Positions 34,686 through 42,756 of a stretch of 42,756 bases of DNA are shown one piece after another. Source of the DNA: Bryobacterales bacterium (GTDB lineage: Bacteria > Acidobacteriota > Terriglobia > Bryobacterales > Bryobacteraceae). The notes under the pieces are model-generated. The model was not told the origin of the DNA and made no database searches. It saw only the letters and a program-made list of their open reading frames with translations. The stretch covers positions 1 to 42,756 of the forward strand of contig SHUD01000018.1 in the NCBI GenBank assembly GCA_009697505.1, in the 5' to 3' direction. Both the position numbers and the translations under genes were made by a program. Numbering within the stretch: position 1 is the stretch's first letter; the number at the start of each line of letters is the position of its first letter.

Positions 34686-36345
34686 GAGTTGTAAGCGGTG
34701 TCGTCAGGGTGCGGGCGTCTCGCGTGTTCTCCGCGGTGGTCAGCGGTAGCTCAATGTGCAAGGTACTGCCCTTGCCTTCCGATTCGGCGCGGATGGTCCC
34801 GCCATGCGCCTGAATAATTTGATAAGCGATTGCCAATCCCAATCCGGTGCCGCCGGTGAATTCGGTCTGGAACGGCTCGAATATTTTTTCTGCCTGCCCG
34901 GGCCTGATGCCAATCCCGGTATCACGGAACAGAATCTCCATCTGCTCATTACCCGTGCGCAATTCCACGGTCAGCACGCCACCTTCCGGCATGGCCTTGA
35001 TGGCGTTGTCGCCCAGGTTCCAGAATACTTGACGCATGCGGTCGGCATCGAGCGGAGCGATCACCGGACGGACCGGCATCAAGCGCTCGATGCGGAAGCG
35101 CTCGTCCATCTGCGGGTGATTCTGCAGCAGCGTGAGAGTTTCTTCCAATATCTCGGCGACGTTGACGGAGTTGATTTCATAGGTCTTCTCGCGCGAGTAG
35201 AGCAGAAAGTCCGTGATGATGCCGTTCAAGCGCTCCGACTCCTTCAGCACGATGGCGATCAGTTTCTGCTCGTCCTGGTTGAGTTGGGCCATGCGCGAGA
35301 ACAGTTTTACGGATCCAGCGATGGCGGCCAGTGGGTTGCGAATTTCATGCGCAATGGCCGCGGCCATGCGCCCGATGGCGGCCATGCGGTCCTTCAATTG
35401 AATCTCGCTCTGCAACTGTTTCAGTTGCGTAACGTCCTGGAAATTGTATACGAAGCCATCCACGGCGCCGTTTCGAGTCAGTGGCGCTACGCTGAATCCC
35501 AGGTACTGTTTGTCGCCCTTGGTCCCCTTCCAGAGTATCTCCAGCCGCCCCATCTCCGCCGCATAACGTTGCACGGGCGGCAGTCCGGGGAAGACTTCAT
35601 GAACTGTCTTGCCGGCCAACGACACGGCGGGAATCCCGAGAATTTCCCTGCCCGGCGAATTGAGCAGCAGAATACGTCCTTCCAGGTCCGTGGTGATCAG
35701 TCCACCGCGCATGCTTTCCACGATGTCCTGATTCAGCGCGCGCAAGTCTTCAAGCTGGCCCGAGCGGCTGCGCAACTCCGCTCCGGTGCGGTGCAGCGTA
35801 TCCGTCAGTTTACCGGCGAGGAACGCCACGGCCAGAAACGCCGCCAGGTTGGTGGCGATCTTGTATTGCAGGAACTCCAGAGAAGGTTCTTCAATGGAAT
35901 AGGAGGGGATCAGTTGCGCGAACGGCAGCAGCAAAATCAGCGCGGCCTCCACGAAACACAACGCGGCCAGCCGGTAAGTGCCCATGCGGGTGAGCACAAT
36001 GCTGCTCATCAGAATGGTTACCGGAAACAGGAAATAGAAGAAGCTATCGACGCCCCCGGTGATGTAAACGATCAGACTCACCATCACCGAGTCGAGGACC
36101 ATCTGGAGGTTGGCTTGCACGCGGTCATCCACATTGATCTTGTGCAGGATATGAAAGATCAGCGCCAGCACATACCAGAAAACGATGACCGCGAGAAAGT
36201 AGGGCAGCGGAACCTGGATGACAATCAGGCCCTGTATGCCGCCAGCTTGCTGAAGGATGAGCTGAATGCCCAACAGAAAGGAGATGATGAAGATGCGCAC
36301 ACGGATGAGCCAGGGAATCCACTGTCTTGGGCCCAGCATCTCCAT
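34678..36345 (-). CDS. Membrane sensor histidine kinase with PAS domain, PilS/NtrB type
   Basis: A 555-residue kinase partner of the regulator above. ATG 36345 is chosen because longer versions run into the next gene and read as low-complexity sequence. Six or so membrane helices cover residues about 14-180, then a PAS domain about 200-310 (LITTDLEGRILLLNSPG), a HisKA domain with His333 in AIAHEIRNPLAAI, and an ATPase domain with the N box (NLGDNAIKAMPEGG), DTGIGI and GTGLGLAI. The layout matches PilS-type kinases, where the membrane part senses a signal in the bilayer. 89 bases separate it from the CorC-like gene upstream on the same strand. Confidence 0.92.
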   Translation of the reverse strand: MEMLGPRQWIPWLIRVRIFIISFLLGIQLILQQAGGIQGLIVIQVPLPYFLAVIVFWYVLALIFHILHKINVDDRVQANLQMVLDSVMVSLIVYITGGVDSFFYFLFPVTILMSSIVLTRMGTYRLAALCFVEAALILLLPFAQLIPSYSIEEPSLEFLQYKIATNLAAFLAVAFLAGKLTDTLHRTGAELRSRSGQLEDLRALNQDIVESMRGGLITTDLEGRILLLNSPGREILGIPAVSLAGKTVHEVFPGLPPVQRYAAEMGRLEILWKGTKGDKQYLGFSVAPLTRNGAVDGFVYNFQDVTQLKQLQSEIQLKDRMAAIGRMAAAIAHEIRNPLAAIAGSVKLFSRMAQLNQDEQKLIAIVLKESERLNGIITDFLLYSREKTYEINSVNVAEILEETLTLLQNHPQMDERFRIERLMPVRPVIAPLDADRMRQVFWNLGDNAIKAMPEGGVLTVELRTGNEQMEILFRDTGIGIRPGQAEKIFEPFQTEFTGGTGLGLAIAYQIIQAHGGTIRAESEGKGSTLHIELPLTTAENTRDARTLTTPLTTHG

Positions 36346-36434
36346 ACGATGAATCCTCGTCTCGGTCCGGCCTGTAACTGAACTCGATGTTCCTGGCAAC
36401 CGCGTCGCCCCGCGCGCATCCAAAGGACCCAATG

Positions 36435-37814
36435 CTACGGTTTCTTGCCGGCTGATTCCGGCGGAGCGGCGGTCGGCTCCACGCGCTTCAACTCCACGCG
36501 CGCCACGCGGTGCTGCTCCACTTCCTTTACCGTAACCTGCCACGGCCCCCAATGGAATGATTCTCCCTTGGCCGGGATGTGTCCTAGCTGATACAAGACG
36601 AATCCGGCCATGGTTTCAAAGCCGAGATCGCGCGGCAGCTCCACTTCATACTGGTTCTCGAGATCGAGCAAGCTGACGTTGCCGTCCAGCATCAGCGTAT
36701 GCGCGCCCAGCCGGCGGCCCTGCTGTTGCGTCCAGTCATACTCGTCATCAATCTCGCCGACGATCTGCTCGAGCACGTCCTCAATGGTTACCAATCCCAC
36801 GGTGTTGCCAAATTCATCCACCACCAGGGCCATGTGCCTGCGCTTCTGTTGAAACTCCTGCAGCAGTTCGTCGATGGGCTTATTCTCCGGCACCACGGAG
36901 ATTTCACGCACCATGCTGCGCAGAGAAAACTCGCGCGGAGAGACCAGGCTCTTGCCCTTTCGTTGCAGCCACTCCTGCTCGCGCCAGACGCGGTAAAGAT
37001 CCTTGGCGTAGAGCACGCCGATGATGTGCTCGGGTGAATCCTCATATACAGGCAGCCGCGAATGCAGATCCTCCGTTACCCTGCGGATCACCTCTTCCAG
37101 GCTGGACTGCACCGGAATGGAAACAATGTTGGTGCGCGGGACCATGATCTCGCGCACGGCCAGCTCGCCAAGGTCGATCACGTTATGGATCATCTCCTGC
37201 TGATAGGCCGGCAGCGCGCCGCTGCGGTAGCTGGTGGTTACCAGCAACTTCAACTCTTCGCCGGAATAGCTGTGCGCGTGAGACCCGGTGGAGGACGCGC
37301 CTAGGTGCCGCGCAATGGCGTAGGAACTGGCGTGCAACAACGCCTGCGGCGCGCTGGCGATCTTCAGGAAAACGCGCATGGGCCACGCGATCAGTAGCGA
37401 TAGCCGTTCCGCGCGTCCAAGCGCGACTTGCTTCGGCACCAGCTCGCCCAGTACCACGTGCAGAAAGGTGAGCACGATGAACATCAGCGCCGTGGCCAGC
37501 GTATGCACCAGCCAGACGGCATTCGGTTCGAGCGGCGCCAGCATGGGCGTCAGCACGCGAGCCAGCGTCAGCTCACCCACCCAGCCCAGCGCGAGGCTGG
37601 TCATGGTGATGCCCACCTGCGTGCCGCTGACCACCTTGTTCATGTTGGAGATCAGATGCAGCGCCGTCTCGGCGCGCGAGTCGCCCTGCGCGGCCTTCTG
37701 TTGCAGCCATGTGCGCCGCGCGCTGACCAGCGCGAACTCCACCGTGGCGAAAAAGGCATTCGCCAGGATGATCAATCCCATGATGAGCAGTAAGAAAAAA
37801 GGAAAGGAAGGCAT
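36435..37814 (-). CDS. CNNM/CorC-HlyC family transporter-associated protein (hemolysin C-like)
   Basis: A 459-residue inner-membrane protein. The N-terminal DUF21/CNNM transmembrane domain fills residues about 1-190 (FFATVEFALVSARR, GTQVGITMTSLALGWVGE, HVVLGELVPK). A CBS pair follows at about 215-335 (REIMVPRTNIVSIP, SRLPVYEDSPEHIIGVL, MALVVDEFGNTVGLVTIEDV, LEQIVGEIDDEYD), then the C-terminal CorC_HlyC domain about 355-440. Members move or control divalent cations such as magnesium; the old hemolysin name is misleading. Length and domain order are normal. The start ATG is the complement of 37812-37814, 20 bases from a hairpin repeat. Confidence 0.92.
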   Translation of the reverse strand: MPSFPFFLLLIMGLIILANAFFATVEFALVSARRTWLQQKAAQGDSRAETALHLISNMNKVVSGTQVGITMTSLALGWVGELTLARVLTPMLAPLEPNAVWLVHTLATALMFIVLTFLHVVLGELVPKQVALGRAERLSLLIAWPMRVFLKIASAPQALLHASSYAIARHLGASSTGSHAHSYSGEELKLLVTTSYRSGALPAYQQEMIHNVIDLGELAVREIMVPRTNIVSIPVQSSLEEVIRRVTEDLHSRLPVYEDSPEHIIGVLYAKDLYRVWREQEWLQRKGKSLVSPREFSLRSMVREISVVPENKPIDELLQEFQQKRRHMALVVDEFGNTVGLVTIEDVLEQIVGEIDDEYDWTQQQGRRLGAHTLMLDGNVSLLDLENQYEVELPRDLGFETMAGFVLYQLGHIPAKGESFHWGPWQVTVKEVEQHRVARVELKRVEPTAAPPESAGKKP

Positions 37815-37833
37815 GATGGGGAATCGATCTAAT

Positions 37834-37913
37834 CAGAGCCGCGACCGGAAGGGAACGGTTCTGATTGAGCGCTCGATATTCGCCGTAACCGCTCCCTTCC
37901 GGTCGCGGCTCTG
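37834..37913. repeat. GAGCC-CGACCG hairpin family, copy with 27-bp arms
   Basis: Arms 37834-37860 and 37887-37913 pair over 27 bases with one mismatch; loop 26 bases. Variable pair GA/TC, the same as at 28067-28150. It lies just upstream of the CorC-like gene. Confidence 0.88.
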
Positions 37914-37991
37914 TTCAAACCCTTACGACGCGCTATTGTATCACACGCCCCGTACGCGTCTGCGATTCGGCGGCGTCCCCCCTTAACCGTC

Positions 37992-38029
37992 GTCATCCCG
38001 ACAAGCGCAGCGACAAGGGACCTGCTGTT
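37992..38029. repeat. Variant arm of the GTCATCC-type repeat
   Basis: Starts GTCATCCCGA and ends GGGACCTGCTG, like the outer ends of the arm at 9144-9175 but with a different middle (AAGCGCAGCGACAAG). No partner arm is seen. With the hairpin at 37834 it fills the 275-base gap before the helicase gene. Confidence 0.55.
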
Positions 38030-38089
38030 CCGTAGAAAAACGCGTGCCCTGACGTTGGAAAATAGCGCCAGATCGCGCGATCCTCGAAA

Positions 38090-41000
38090 CTACCGGTTTG
38101 CGGTAGCGGCGGACGCCACTCCCGGCGGACCTTCCAGCCGTTGACGCGCCTGCGCGCCCAACTCCCGCGCCGCCGGATGCAGCTCGACCACTTCGCCGGA
38201 TTCCAGCGCCGCCAGCGGCAGGCCATCGCGCAGCAAAATGCGGTGCGTGGCCAGCGCGGCCACCTTGCGCCCCGGCGTCAGAATGCCCGCCAGATTCAGC
38301 GGATCGGCTCCGCAGATTACCACGATCTCGTCCATTGCCGGCGCGCGCCGCACAGCCCGCAACTGCGCCACCGCTTCCGGCAGCGCGTACTGCTCGCCGG
38401 AGAACCCGGCGACGAATCGTCCGCCGCGAATCTCGCCCCGCGCCTCCAGCCGCCGGAATGAGCGCAGCAAATCACGCCACGGCGGCAGCCCGCTCTCGCG
38501 CTCCAGGATGCGGTGAAAGACTACGCCGTAGCGCCACAGCAATTGCCGCGCCCACATCTCTGCGGGGTCATGGGCTGGGTCCTGGGCTGGGTCCTGGGCG
38601 GGTACTCGGGCCGGTTCGCGTCCGAGCTGTAATTCTTGCCCACTTGCGTTTGCGCTCTCGCGCCGCAGTGCCGACCAGCGTCCCGCGGTGTGTGGAATCG
38701 TGGGCAGGCTACCGGGACGCCCGTCCTTGTGCTTCGCCGCGCCGGTGCCGAGCGTCTTGTCCGGCGCAATGGCCAGCGCGCGCAGACCGGCGAAGCCGTC
38801 GCTGATCACCAGCCCCGCCGCGATCAACTCGCGCAACCCGCTCTCGACCTCAGTGCGCAGCAATCCCGTGCCGTTGACGATGTCCTGAAAGAACGACGCC
38901 CCGTGGCGCTCAAGGTATTCGATCGTCATCGCCGCTCGCGTGCCCAGCGCTTCGTGACAGAGCCGCGACCGTAAGGGAGCGGTGGTTGGTTTTCCGCTGA
39001 AGGCCGAACCACCGCTCCCTGACGGTCGCGGCACTGTTAATTCGCTCGCAGGCGTGCGCATCGCCGCCATCCACTCGCGCATCTGCTGGCGATAGAGCAG
39101 CGTGATGGGCGATGCGCGATTCGCGCCCGCCTGCTGACGGTCGGACTCCGCCGGAGGTCCGGGAACAATGAGCCGTAGCCAGGCCACCTCGCCCGCCAGA
39201 CACAATTGGTCGAGCCACGCCGGATCGTAGCGCGTCATGCGCAACGACAGAACGGAACTCTCCCACGCGGCGGCGGGAATCTCATATCCCTGCAACTGGC
39301 CCACCAGCGCGGAAAGTCCCAGTGGTCCATCGACACGCTGCTCGCCGCTGGCATGTTGCCAGCCCGCGAGGAAGCGCAGGAAGTCCGCGGCGGTAACCGG
39401 CTCGATCTCGCGGCGCAGACGGTCCAGCGTGGCGCGATGAATGCGCGCCAGCAGGCGGCGGTCGCACCACTCCAGTTGCGGGCTGCCTGAAAAATGTCCG
39501 CGAAAGATGCCGCCCTGTTTTTCCAGAGTGGCTAGCGCGGTTTCTATCTCCGATGTGGCCACGCCGACCGAGAGCGCCAGATCGCGCGCCGTGGTCGGAC
39601 CCAGCATCTCCATGCGTCCGCGCACGATTTCGGCCAGCGCTTCCTCGCGCGTCCACCTCCGTTGCAGTTCGTGCGCGGGAGCGGCCACGTTGGGCACGAC
39701 GCTGGCCTGCGGCGCGATGGCGTCGAACAGCGGGCGGCGCTCGGCGGCGATCCACAGCGCGGGACTCCCCTCCCTCTTCCAGTACGCGGCGCGGCGCGTG
39801 GCGGCGAGCGCCTCGAAGTACATGCTCCAACCAGGATGCTGCGATTCGATCACGAAGCCGGCCAGCATCAAGGCGTCGTGCAACTCATCGGCATTCTCCA
39901 CCTGCGGCGCGGCCTGCTGACGCACCAGTTCGATGGCCTCGGAGTCCAGACGGCCGAGTTCATCCGTCGATTTGAAGTCCAGATTGCGCCGCGTCTGCAC
40001 GGCGCGTGTGCGGCGTTCTTCGAGCGGGGCATCGTCGAGGAAGGCGTAGGGACGTGCGTTCAGAATTTCGTGCGCCAGCGGCGACGGTTCGGTGGTGTCG
40101 CGCGCGACGAGTTGCAACGTGCCTTGTTCGATGCAGCGCAGCAGCGCGAGGAAGCCGGTGATGTCCATGGCCTCGGTGAGGCAGTCGTGAATGGTCTGCT
40201 GGACCAGCGGGTGATCGGGCACCTCGATCGGGCCAGTTAAATTTTCGGCGCAGGCCGCGCTATCGGGGAAAACGCTGGCCAGCAGATCGTCCGACTTCAT
40301 GCGCAGCAGCGCGGGCGGCACGCGGCGTCCGCCGCTGTGGCGCAGGATGGCCAGTGCGCGCGACGCGTTCCAACGCCAGCGCGTGGGAAACATGGGGGCG
40401 GCCAACAGCGCCTGCACCAGCAAGTCTTCGGCCGTGTTGGGATGCAGATAATGAAACACCTCGTCGAGCGGGAAGCTGTGCGACAGGCCCAGCGACAGCA
40501 CGATGGCGTCTTCATTCGCCGCCGCCTGCAACTCGAAATTGAAGCTGCGGCAGAAGCGTTTGCGCAGGGCGAGACCCCATGCGCGGTTGATGCGTCCGCC
40601 GTAGGGCGAATGCACGACGAGCTGCATGCCTCCGCTCGCGTCGAAGAAGCGTTCCAGCACCAGCGTTTTCTGCGTGGGAATCACGCCGAGCGCCGCGCGG
40701 CTGGCCGCGAGATATTCGACAATCTCAGCGGCCTGGACTGGAGTTAAACCACATTCCTGCTCTAACCATTTGACCGCATTCCTATGCGGCCGCTCGGCGG
40801 CCTCCGTAGGCGGGTCGAGACGCTTGCCGACTTCTTCGCGCAAATCAGAGACTTCCTTCGATAACTCCGTGGTGCGCGCGGGCGCTTCGCCCAGCCAGAA
40901 GGGAATGGTGGGTGGCTCGCCGTGGGCGTCCGCCACGCGCAGGGTGGATTGCTCGACGCGCAGGATGCGCCACGCCGTGTTGCCCAGCAGGAAGATGTCG

Positions 41001-42511
41001 CCGGGCACGCTCTCGATGGCGAAGTCTTCGTTCACCGTGCCGACGAAGAGGCTTTCCGGCTCCTGCACAACTTGATAGTCGGCGTTGTCAGGAATCGCGC
41101 CGCCCGAGGTGATGGCCGCCAGCCGCGCCCCGCGTCGCGCGCGAATGCGCTTGCCGATGGCGTCGTAGTGAAGATGCGCGCCGCTGCGTCCGCGCCTTGT
41201 CGAGAAGCCCTCGGCCAACATGCGCACCGTCTCATCGAAGCGCGCGCGCGTCAACTCACGATAAGGATACGCCCGGCGGCACATCGCGTAGAGTTCATCT
41301 TCATCCCACTCGCCTTCTGGCCCTGTGGAGGCGACGGATGCCACGATCTGTTGCGCCAGAATGTCCACCGGCTGCGCGGGGATCACCAGCTTGTCGAGAC
41401 GCCCGCGGCGCACGGCGCGCAGCAGCGCGGCGCACTCGACCAGCTCATCGCGGCTGAGCGCGAAGACGCAGCCGCGCGGCGTGGCTCCCAGCGTGTGGCC
41501 GGAACGTCCGATGCGTTGCAGCAGAGTCGAGATGGCGTGCGGCGAGCCGATCTGAATCGCCAGGTCGACAGTCCCGATGTCGATGCCGAGTTCGAGCGAC
41601 GCGGTGGCCACCAGTGCTTTTAGCTGCCCCGATTTCAAGCGCTGCTCGGCCTTGAGGCGTTGCGTGCGCGACAGGCTCCCGTGATGCGAAGTGACTTGAT
41701 CCTCGCCGATGCGCTCGGCCAGCCGCCGCGTGTTGACGAAGACCAGCGTGGTGCGCTCGGCCTGAATCATCTGCGCGATGCGGTCGTAGATTTCCTCCCA
41801 CATTTCGTTCGAGGCCACGGCGCTCAACGGCTGATTGGGAATCTCGACACGCAGGTCCATCTTGCGGGCGTGGCCCGTGTCGATAATGGTGCAGCGCGGT
41901 TTGCCGTGCGGGTCGATGCGGTCGGTGCCCACCAGAAATCGCGCGACCTCTTCGATGGGGCTTTGGGTGGCGGACAGGCCGATGCGCACGGGCCTGCGCC
42001 CACTCTTTGCAAACGTCAGTGCATCGAGCCGCTCCAGGCTGAGAGATAAATGCGAGCCGCGCTTGTCGCGCGCCACCGCGTGAATTTCGTCCACGATGAC
42101 GGTGCGCACGTTGCGCAACACTTCGCGGCTTTTCCCGGCGGTGAGCAGGATGTAGAGCGACTCGGGCGTGGTGACGATGATGTGCGGCGGGCGGCGCAGC
42201 ATCTTGGCGCGCTCGGATTGCGGCGTGTCGCCGGTGCGCACCCATGTGCGAATCTCCGGCGCCAGCAGGCCCATCTTCCACAGCGACTTCTGTACTCCGC
42301 TCAAGGGCACGGAGAGATTCTGCTTCACGTCATTGCTGAGGGCTTTGAGCGGCGAAATGTAGAGCACTTGCGTTTCGTCGCGCAACTCGCCCGCAATGCC
42401 CTGGCGGACGAGCGAGTCGATCGCGGCCAGAAACGCCGCCAGCGTCTTGCCCGAGCCGGTGGGCGCGGCGATCAGCGTGTCGGACCCTGCGCGGATGGCG
42501 GGCCAGCTGCT
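38090..42511 (-). CDS. lhr: Lhr-family ATP-dependent helicase, N-terminus missing
   Basis: A superfamily 2 helicase of the large Lhr type, 1473 codons open. The frame opens at 42511 with SSWPAIRAGSDTLIAAPTG, so Walker A (APTGSGKT) is present, but the usual N-terminal F..PT..Q segment is absent and an in-frame TAG lies at 42512-42514. Further motifs: YISPLKALSND, TTPES, DEIHAVARDKRGSH (about 42091 downwards), VATASLELGIDIG and QRIGRSGH, then the Lhr core winged-helix and the long C-terminal extension. A TTG at 42383-42385 is the first possible start but would lose Walker A. The C-terminal part contains a 12-base tandem repeat and an 81-base in-frame hairpin element. Lhr proteins act in DNA repair. 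Confidence 0.92.
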   Translation of the reverse strand, partial: SSWPAIRAGSDTLIAAPTGSGKTLAAFLAAIDSLVRQGIAGELRDETQVLYISPLKALSNDVKQNLSVPLSGVQKSLWKMGLLAPEIRTWVRTGDTPQSERAKMLRRPPHIIVTTPESLYILLTAGKSREVLRNVRTVIVDEIHAVARDKRGSHLSLSLERLDALTFAKSGRRPVRIGLSATQSPIEEVARFLVGTDRIDPHGKPRCTIIDTGHARKMDLRVEIPNQPLSAVASNEMWEEIYDRIAQMIQAERTTLVFVNTRRLAERIGEDQVTSHHGSLSRTQRLKAEQRLKSGQLKALVATASLELGIDIGTVDLAIQIGSPHAISTLLQRIGRSGHTLGATPRGCVFALSRDELVECAALLRAVRRGRLDKLVIPAQPVDILAQQIVASVASTGPEGEWDEDELYAMCRRAYPYRELTRARFDETVRMLAEGFSTRRGRSGAHLHYDAIGKRIRARRGARLAAITSGGAIPDNADYQVVQEPESLFVGTVNEDFAIESVPGDIFLLGNTAWRILRVEQSTLRVADAHGEPPTIPFWLGEAPARTTELSKEVSDLREEVGKRLDPPTEAAERPHRNAVKWLEQECGLTPVQAAEIVEYLAASRAALGVIPTQKTLVLERFFDASGGMQLVVHSPYGGRINRAWGLALRKRFCRSFNFELQAAANEDAIVLSLGLSHSFPLDEVFHYLHPNTAEDLLVQALLAAPMFPTRWRWNASRALAILRHSGGRRVPPALLRMKSDDLLASVFPDSAACAENLTGPIEVPDHPLVQQTIHDCLTEAMDITGFLALLRCIEQGTLQLVARDTTEPSPLAHEILNARPYAFLDDAPLEERRTRAVQTRRNLDFKSTDELGRLDSEAIELVRQQAAPQVENADELHDALMLAGFVIESQHPGWSMYFEALAATRRAAYWKREGSPALWIAAERRPLFDAIAPQASVVPNVAAPAHELQRRWTREEALAEIVRGRMEMLGPTTARDLALSVGVATSEIETALATLEKQGGIFRGHFSGSPQLEWCDRRLLARIHRATLDRLRREIEPVTAADFLRFLAGWQHASGEQRVDGPLGLSALVGQLQGYEIPAAAWESSVLSLRMTRYDPAWLDQLCLAGEVAWLRLIVPGPPAESDRQQAGANRASPITLLYRQQMREWMAAMRTPASELTVPRPSGSGGSAFSGKPTTAPLRSRLCHEALGTRAAMTIEYLERHGASFFQDIVNGTGLLRTEVESGLRELIAAGLVISDGFAGLRALAIAPDKTLGTGAAKHKDGRPGSLPTIPHTAGRWSALRRESANASGQELQLGREPARVPAQDPAQDPAHDPAEMWARQLLWRYGVVFHRILERESGLPPWRDLLRSFRRLEARGEIRGGRFVAGFSGEQYALPEAVAQLRAVRRAPAMDEIVVICGADPLNLAGILTPGRKVAALATHRILLRDGLPLAALESGEVVELHPAARELGAQARQRLEGPPGVASAATANR
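38565..38611. repeat. 12-bp tandem repeat inside the helicase gene
   Basis: Three copies of GGGTCMTGGGCK (38565-38576, 38577-38588, 38589-38600) and a decayed fourth. On the coding strand they give a PAQDPAQDPAHDPA linker. Being a multiple of 3, they keep the frame. Confidence 0.85.
38957..39037. repeat. GAGCC-CGACCG hairpin family, copy inside the helicase coding sequence
   Basis: Arms 38957-38987 and 39007-39037 pair over 31 bases with 2 mismatches around a 19-base loop. The element is 81 bases, exactly 27 codons, and the helicase frame stays open through it, adding a Gly/Ser/Arg/Pro-rich stretch (LTVPRPSGSGGSAFSGKP and on). Confidence 0.88.
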
Positions 42512-42756
42512 CTACGCGCAAGCGGGAACGCTGATGGCGGCGCCGTTTGATGCCCAGCGGTTGGCCCTGTCGGGAGCTGCCGTTCCCGCGCTCGAGGGGA
42601 TGATGCAGTCGATCACCGGAGCCGCCCAGTACAGCGTCTCCTCCACGGGAACCTTGGCCTACCTCGCGGGAGAGGCTGCCAGAGACCAGAGCCGCCTGGT
42701 ATGGGTGAGCCGGAACGGCGAAGAGCAAGTCCTGCCCGCCGCTCCGCACAATTATC
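42495..42756 (+). CDS. PD40/TolB-like propeller fragment, as in acidobacterial Ser/Thr kinases or WD40-like proteins (partial)
   Basis: A plus-strand frame open to the window end. It reads GQLLYAQAGTLMAAPFDAQ, then AAQYSVSSTGTLAYLAG and SRLVWVSRNGEEQ. This combination (a value printed as a byte of stored data, then S(x)TG(x)LAY and LVWVSRNG) is typical of the PD40 beta-propeller that follows the kinase domain in many acidobacterial proteins. Its own 5' part should lie to the left but there the sequence is helicase on the other strand. The ATG at 42495 is therefore probably not a true start; homology begins at about 42501. The other end is cut by the window edge. Confidence 0.7.
   Translation, partial: MAGQLLYAQAGTLMAAPFDAQRLALSGAAVPALEGMMQSITGAAQYSVSSTGTLAYLAGEAARDQSRLVWVSRNGEEQVLPAAPHNY

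Noticed and set aside
34756-36381. 541-codon plus-strand frame opposite the histidine kinase
   Set aside because: Antisense shadow; the minus strand encodes all kinase motifs in order.
42330-42749. Minus-strand frame reaching across the junction near 42.5 kb
   Set aside because: It is in a different frame from the helicase and from the PD40 fragment and shows no domain; it only exists because GC-rich DNA has few stops.

Overview
The window is about 42.8 kb of GC-rich bacterial chromosome. No rRNA, tRNA, CRISPR array, phage gene or transposase was seen. The gene content suggests an acidobacterium: two Oar-type TonB receptors with carboxypeptidase-regulatory N-termini, tandem M16 peptidases, HslUV, a PilS/PilR-like pair, a long Lhr helicase, a PD40 propeller fragment typical of acidobacterial kinases, and many intergenic GTCATCCTGAGCG-type and GAGCCGCGACCG-type hairpin repeats. 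This assignment is inference from gene style; no marker gene is present.

Layout. (1) 1-6.8 kb, mostly minus strand: hslV-hslU, a fibronectin-III lipoprotein overlapping a small membrane protein, an acyl-CoA carboxylase beta subunit and the start of a biotin carboxylase. A plus-strand alpha/beta-hydrolase lipoprotein gene lies between the two carboxylase genes. (2) 6.8-28.1 kb, all plus strand: an accessory, secretory gene block. It holds a small membrane protein, three consecutive exported YtcJ-like amidohydrolases, a beta-propeller gene cut by one in-frame TGA, a SoxC-like molybdenum sulfite dehydrogenase overlapping its cytochrome c, an exported B3-like metallo-beta-lactamase-fold protein, two tandem TonB-dependent receptors and a fourth amidohydrolase. 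(3) 28.1-31.9 kb: a small cysteine-containing membrane protein on the minus strand, then an M16 peptidase pair (one catalytic, one lacking the zinc motif) overlapping by ATGA. (4) 31.9-42.5 kb, minus strand: a dicarboxylate/cation symporter, a sigma-54 response regulator and its membrane histidine kinase, a CorC/HlyC-type protein, and a large Lhr-family helicase. From about 42.5 kb to the end the sequence switches to a plus-strand PD40 propeller fragment that cuts off the helicase N-terminus.

Block 2 is the most distinctive part. Nearly every product carries an export signal, so the block looks like an envelope-located uptake and hydrolysis system: TonB receptors import a ligand, several related metal-dependent hydrolases act on it in the periplasm, and a Mo/cytochrome c pair removes electrons. 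The substrate cannot be read from sequence; sulfite or another oxidisable product is only suggested by the SoxCD-like pair.

The second theme is hairpin repeats. One family has arms of about 26-32 bp whose two arms vary together from copy to copy. One copy, exactly 81 bp, lies in frame inside the helicase gene.
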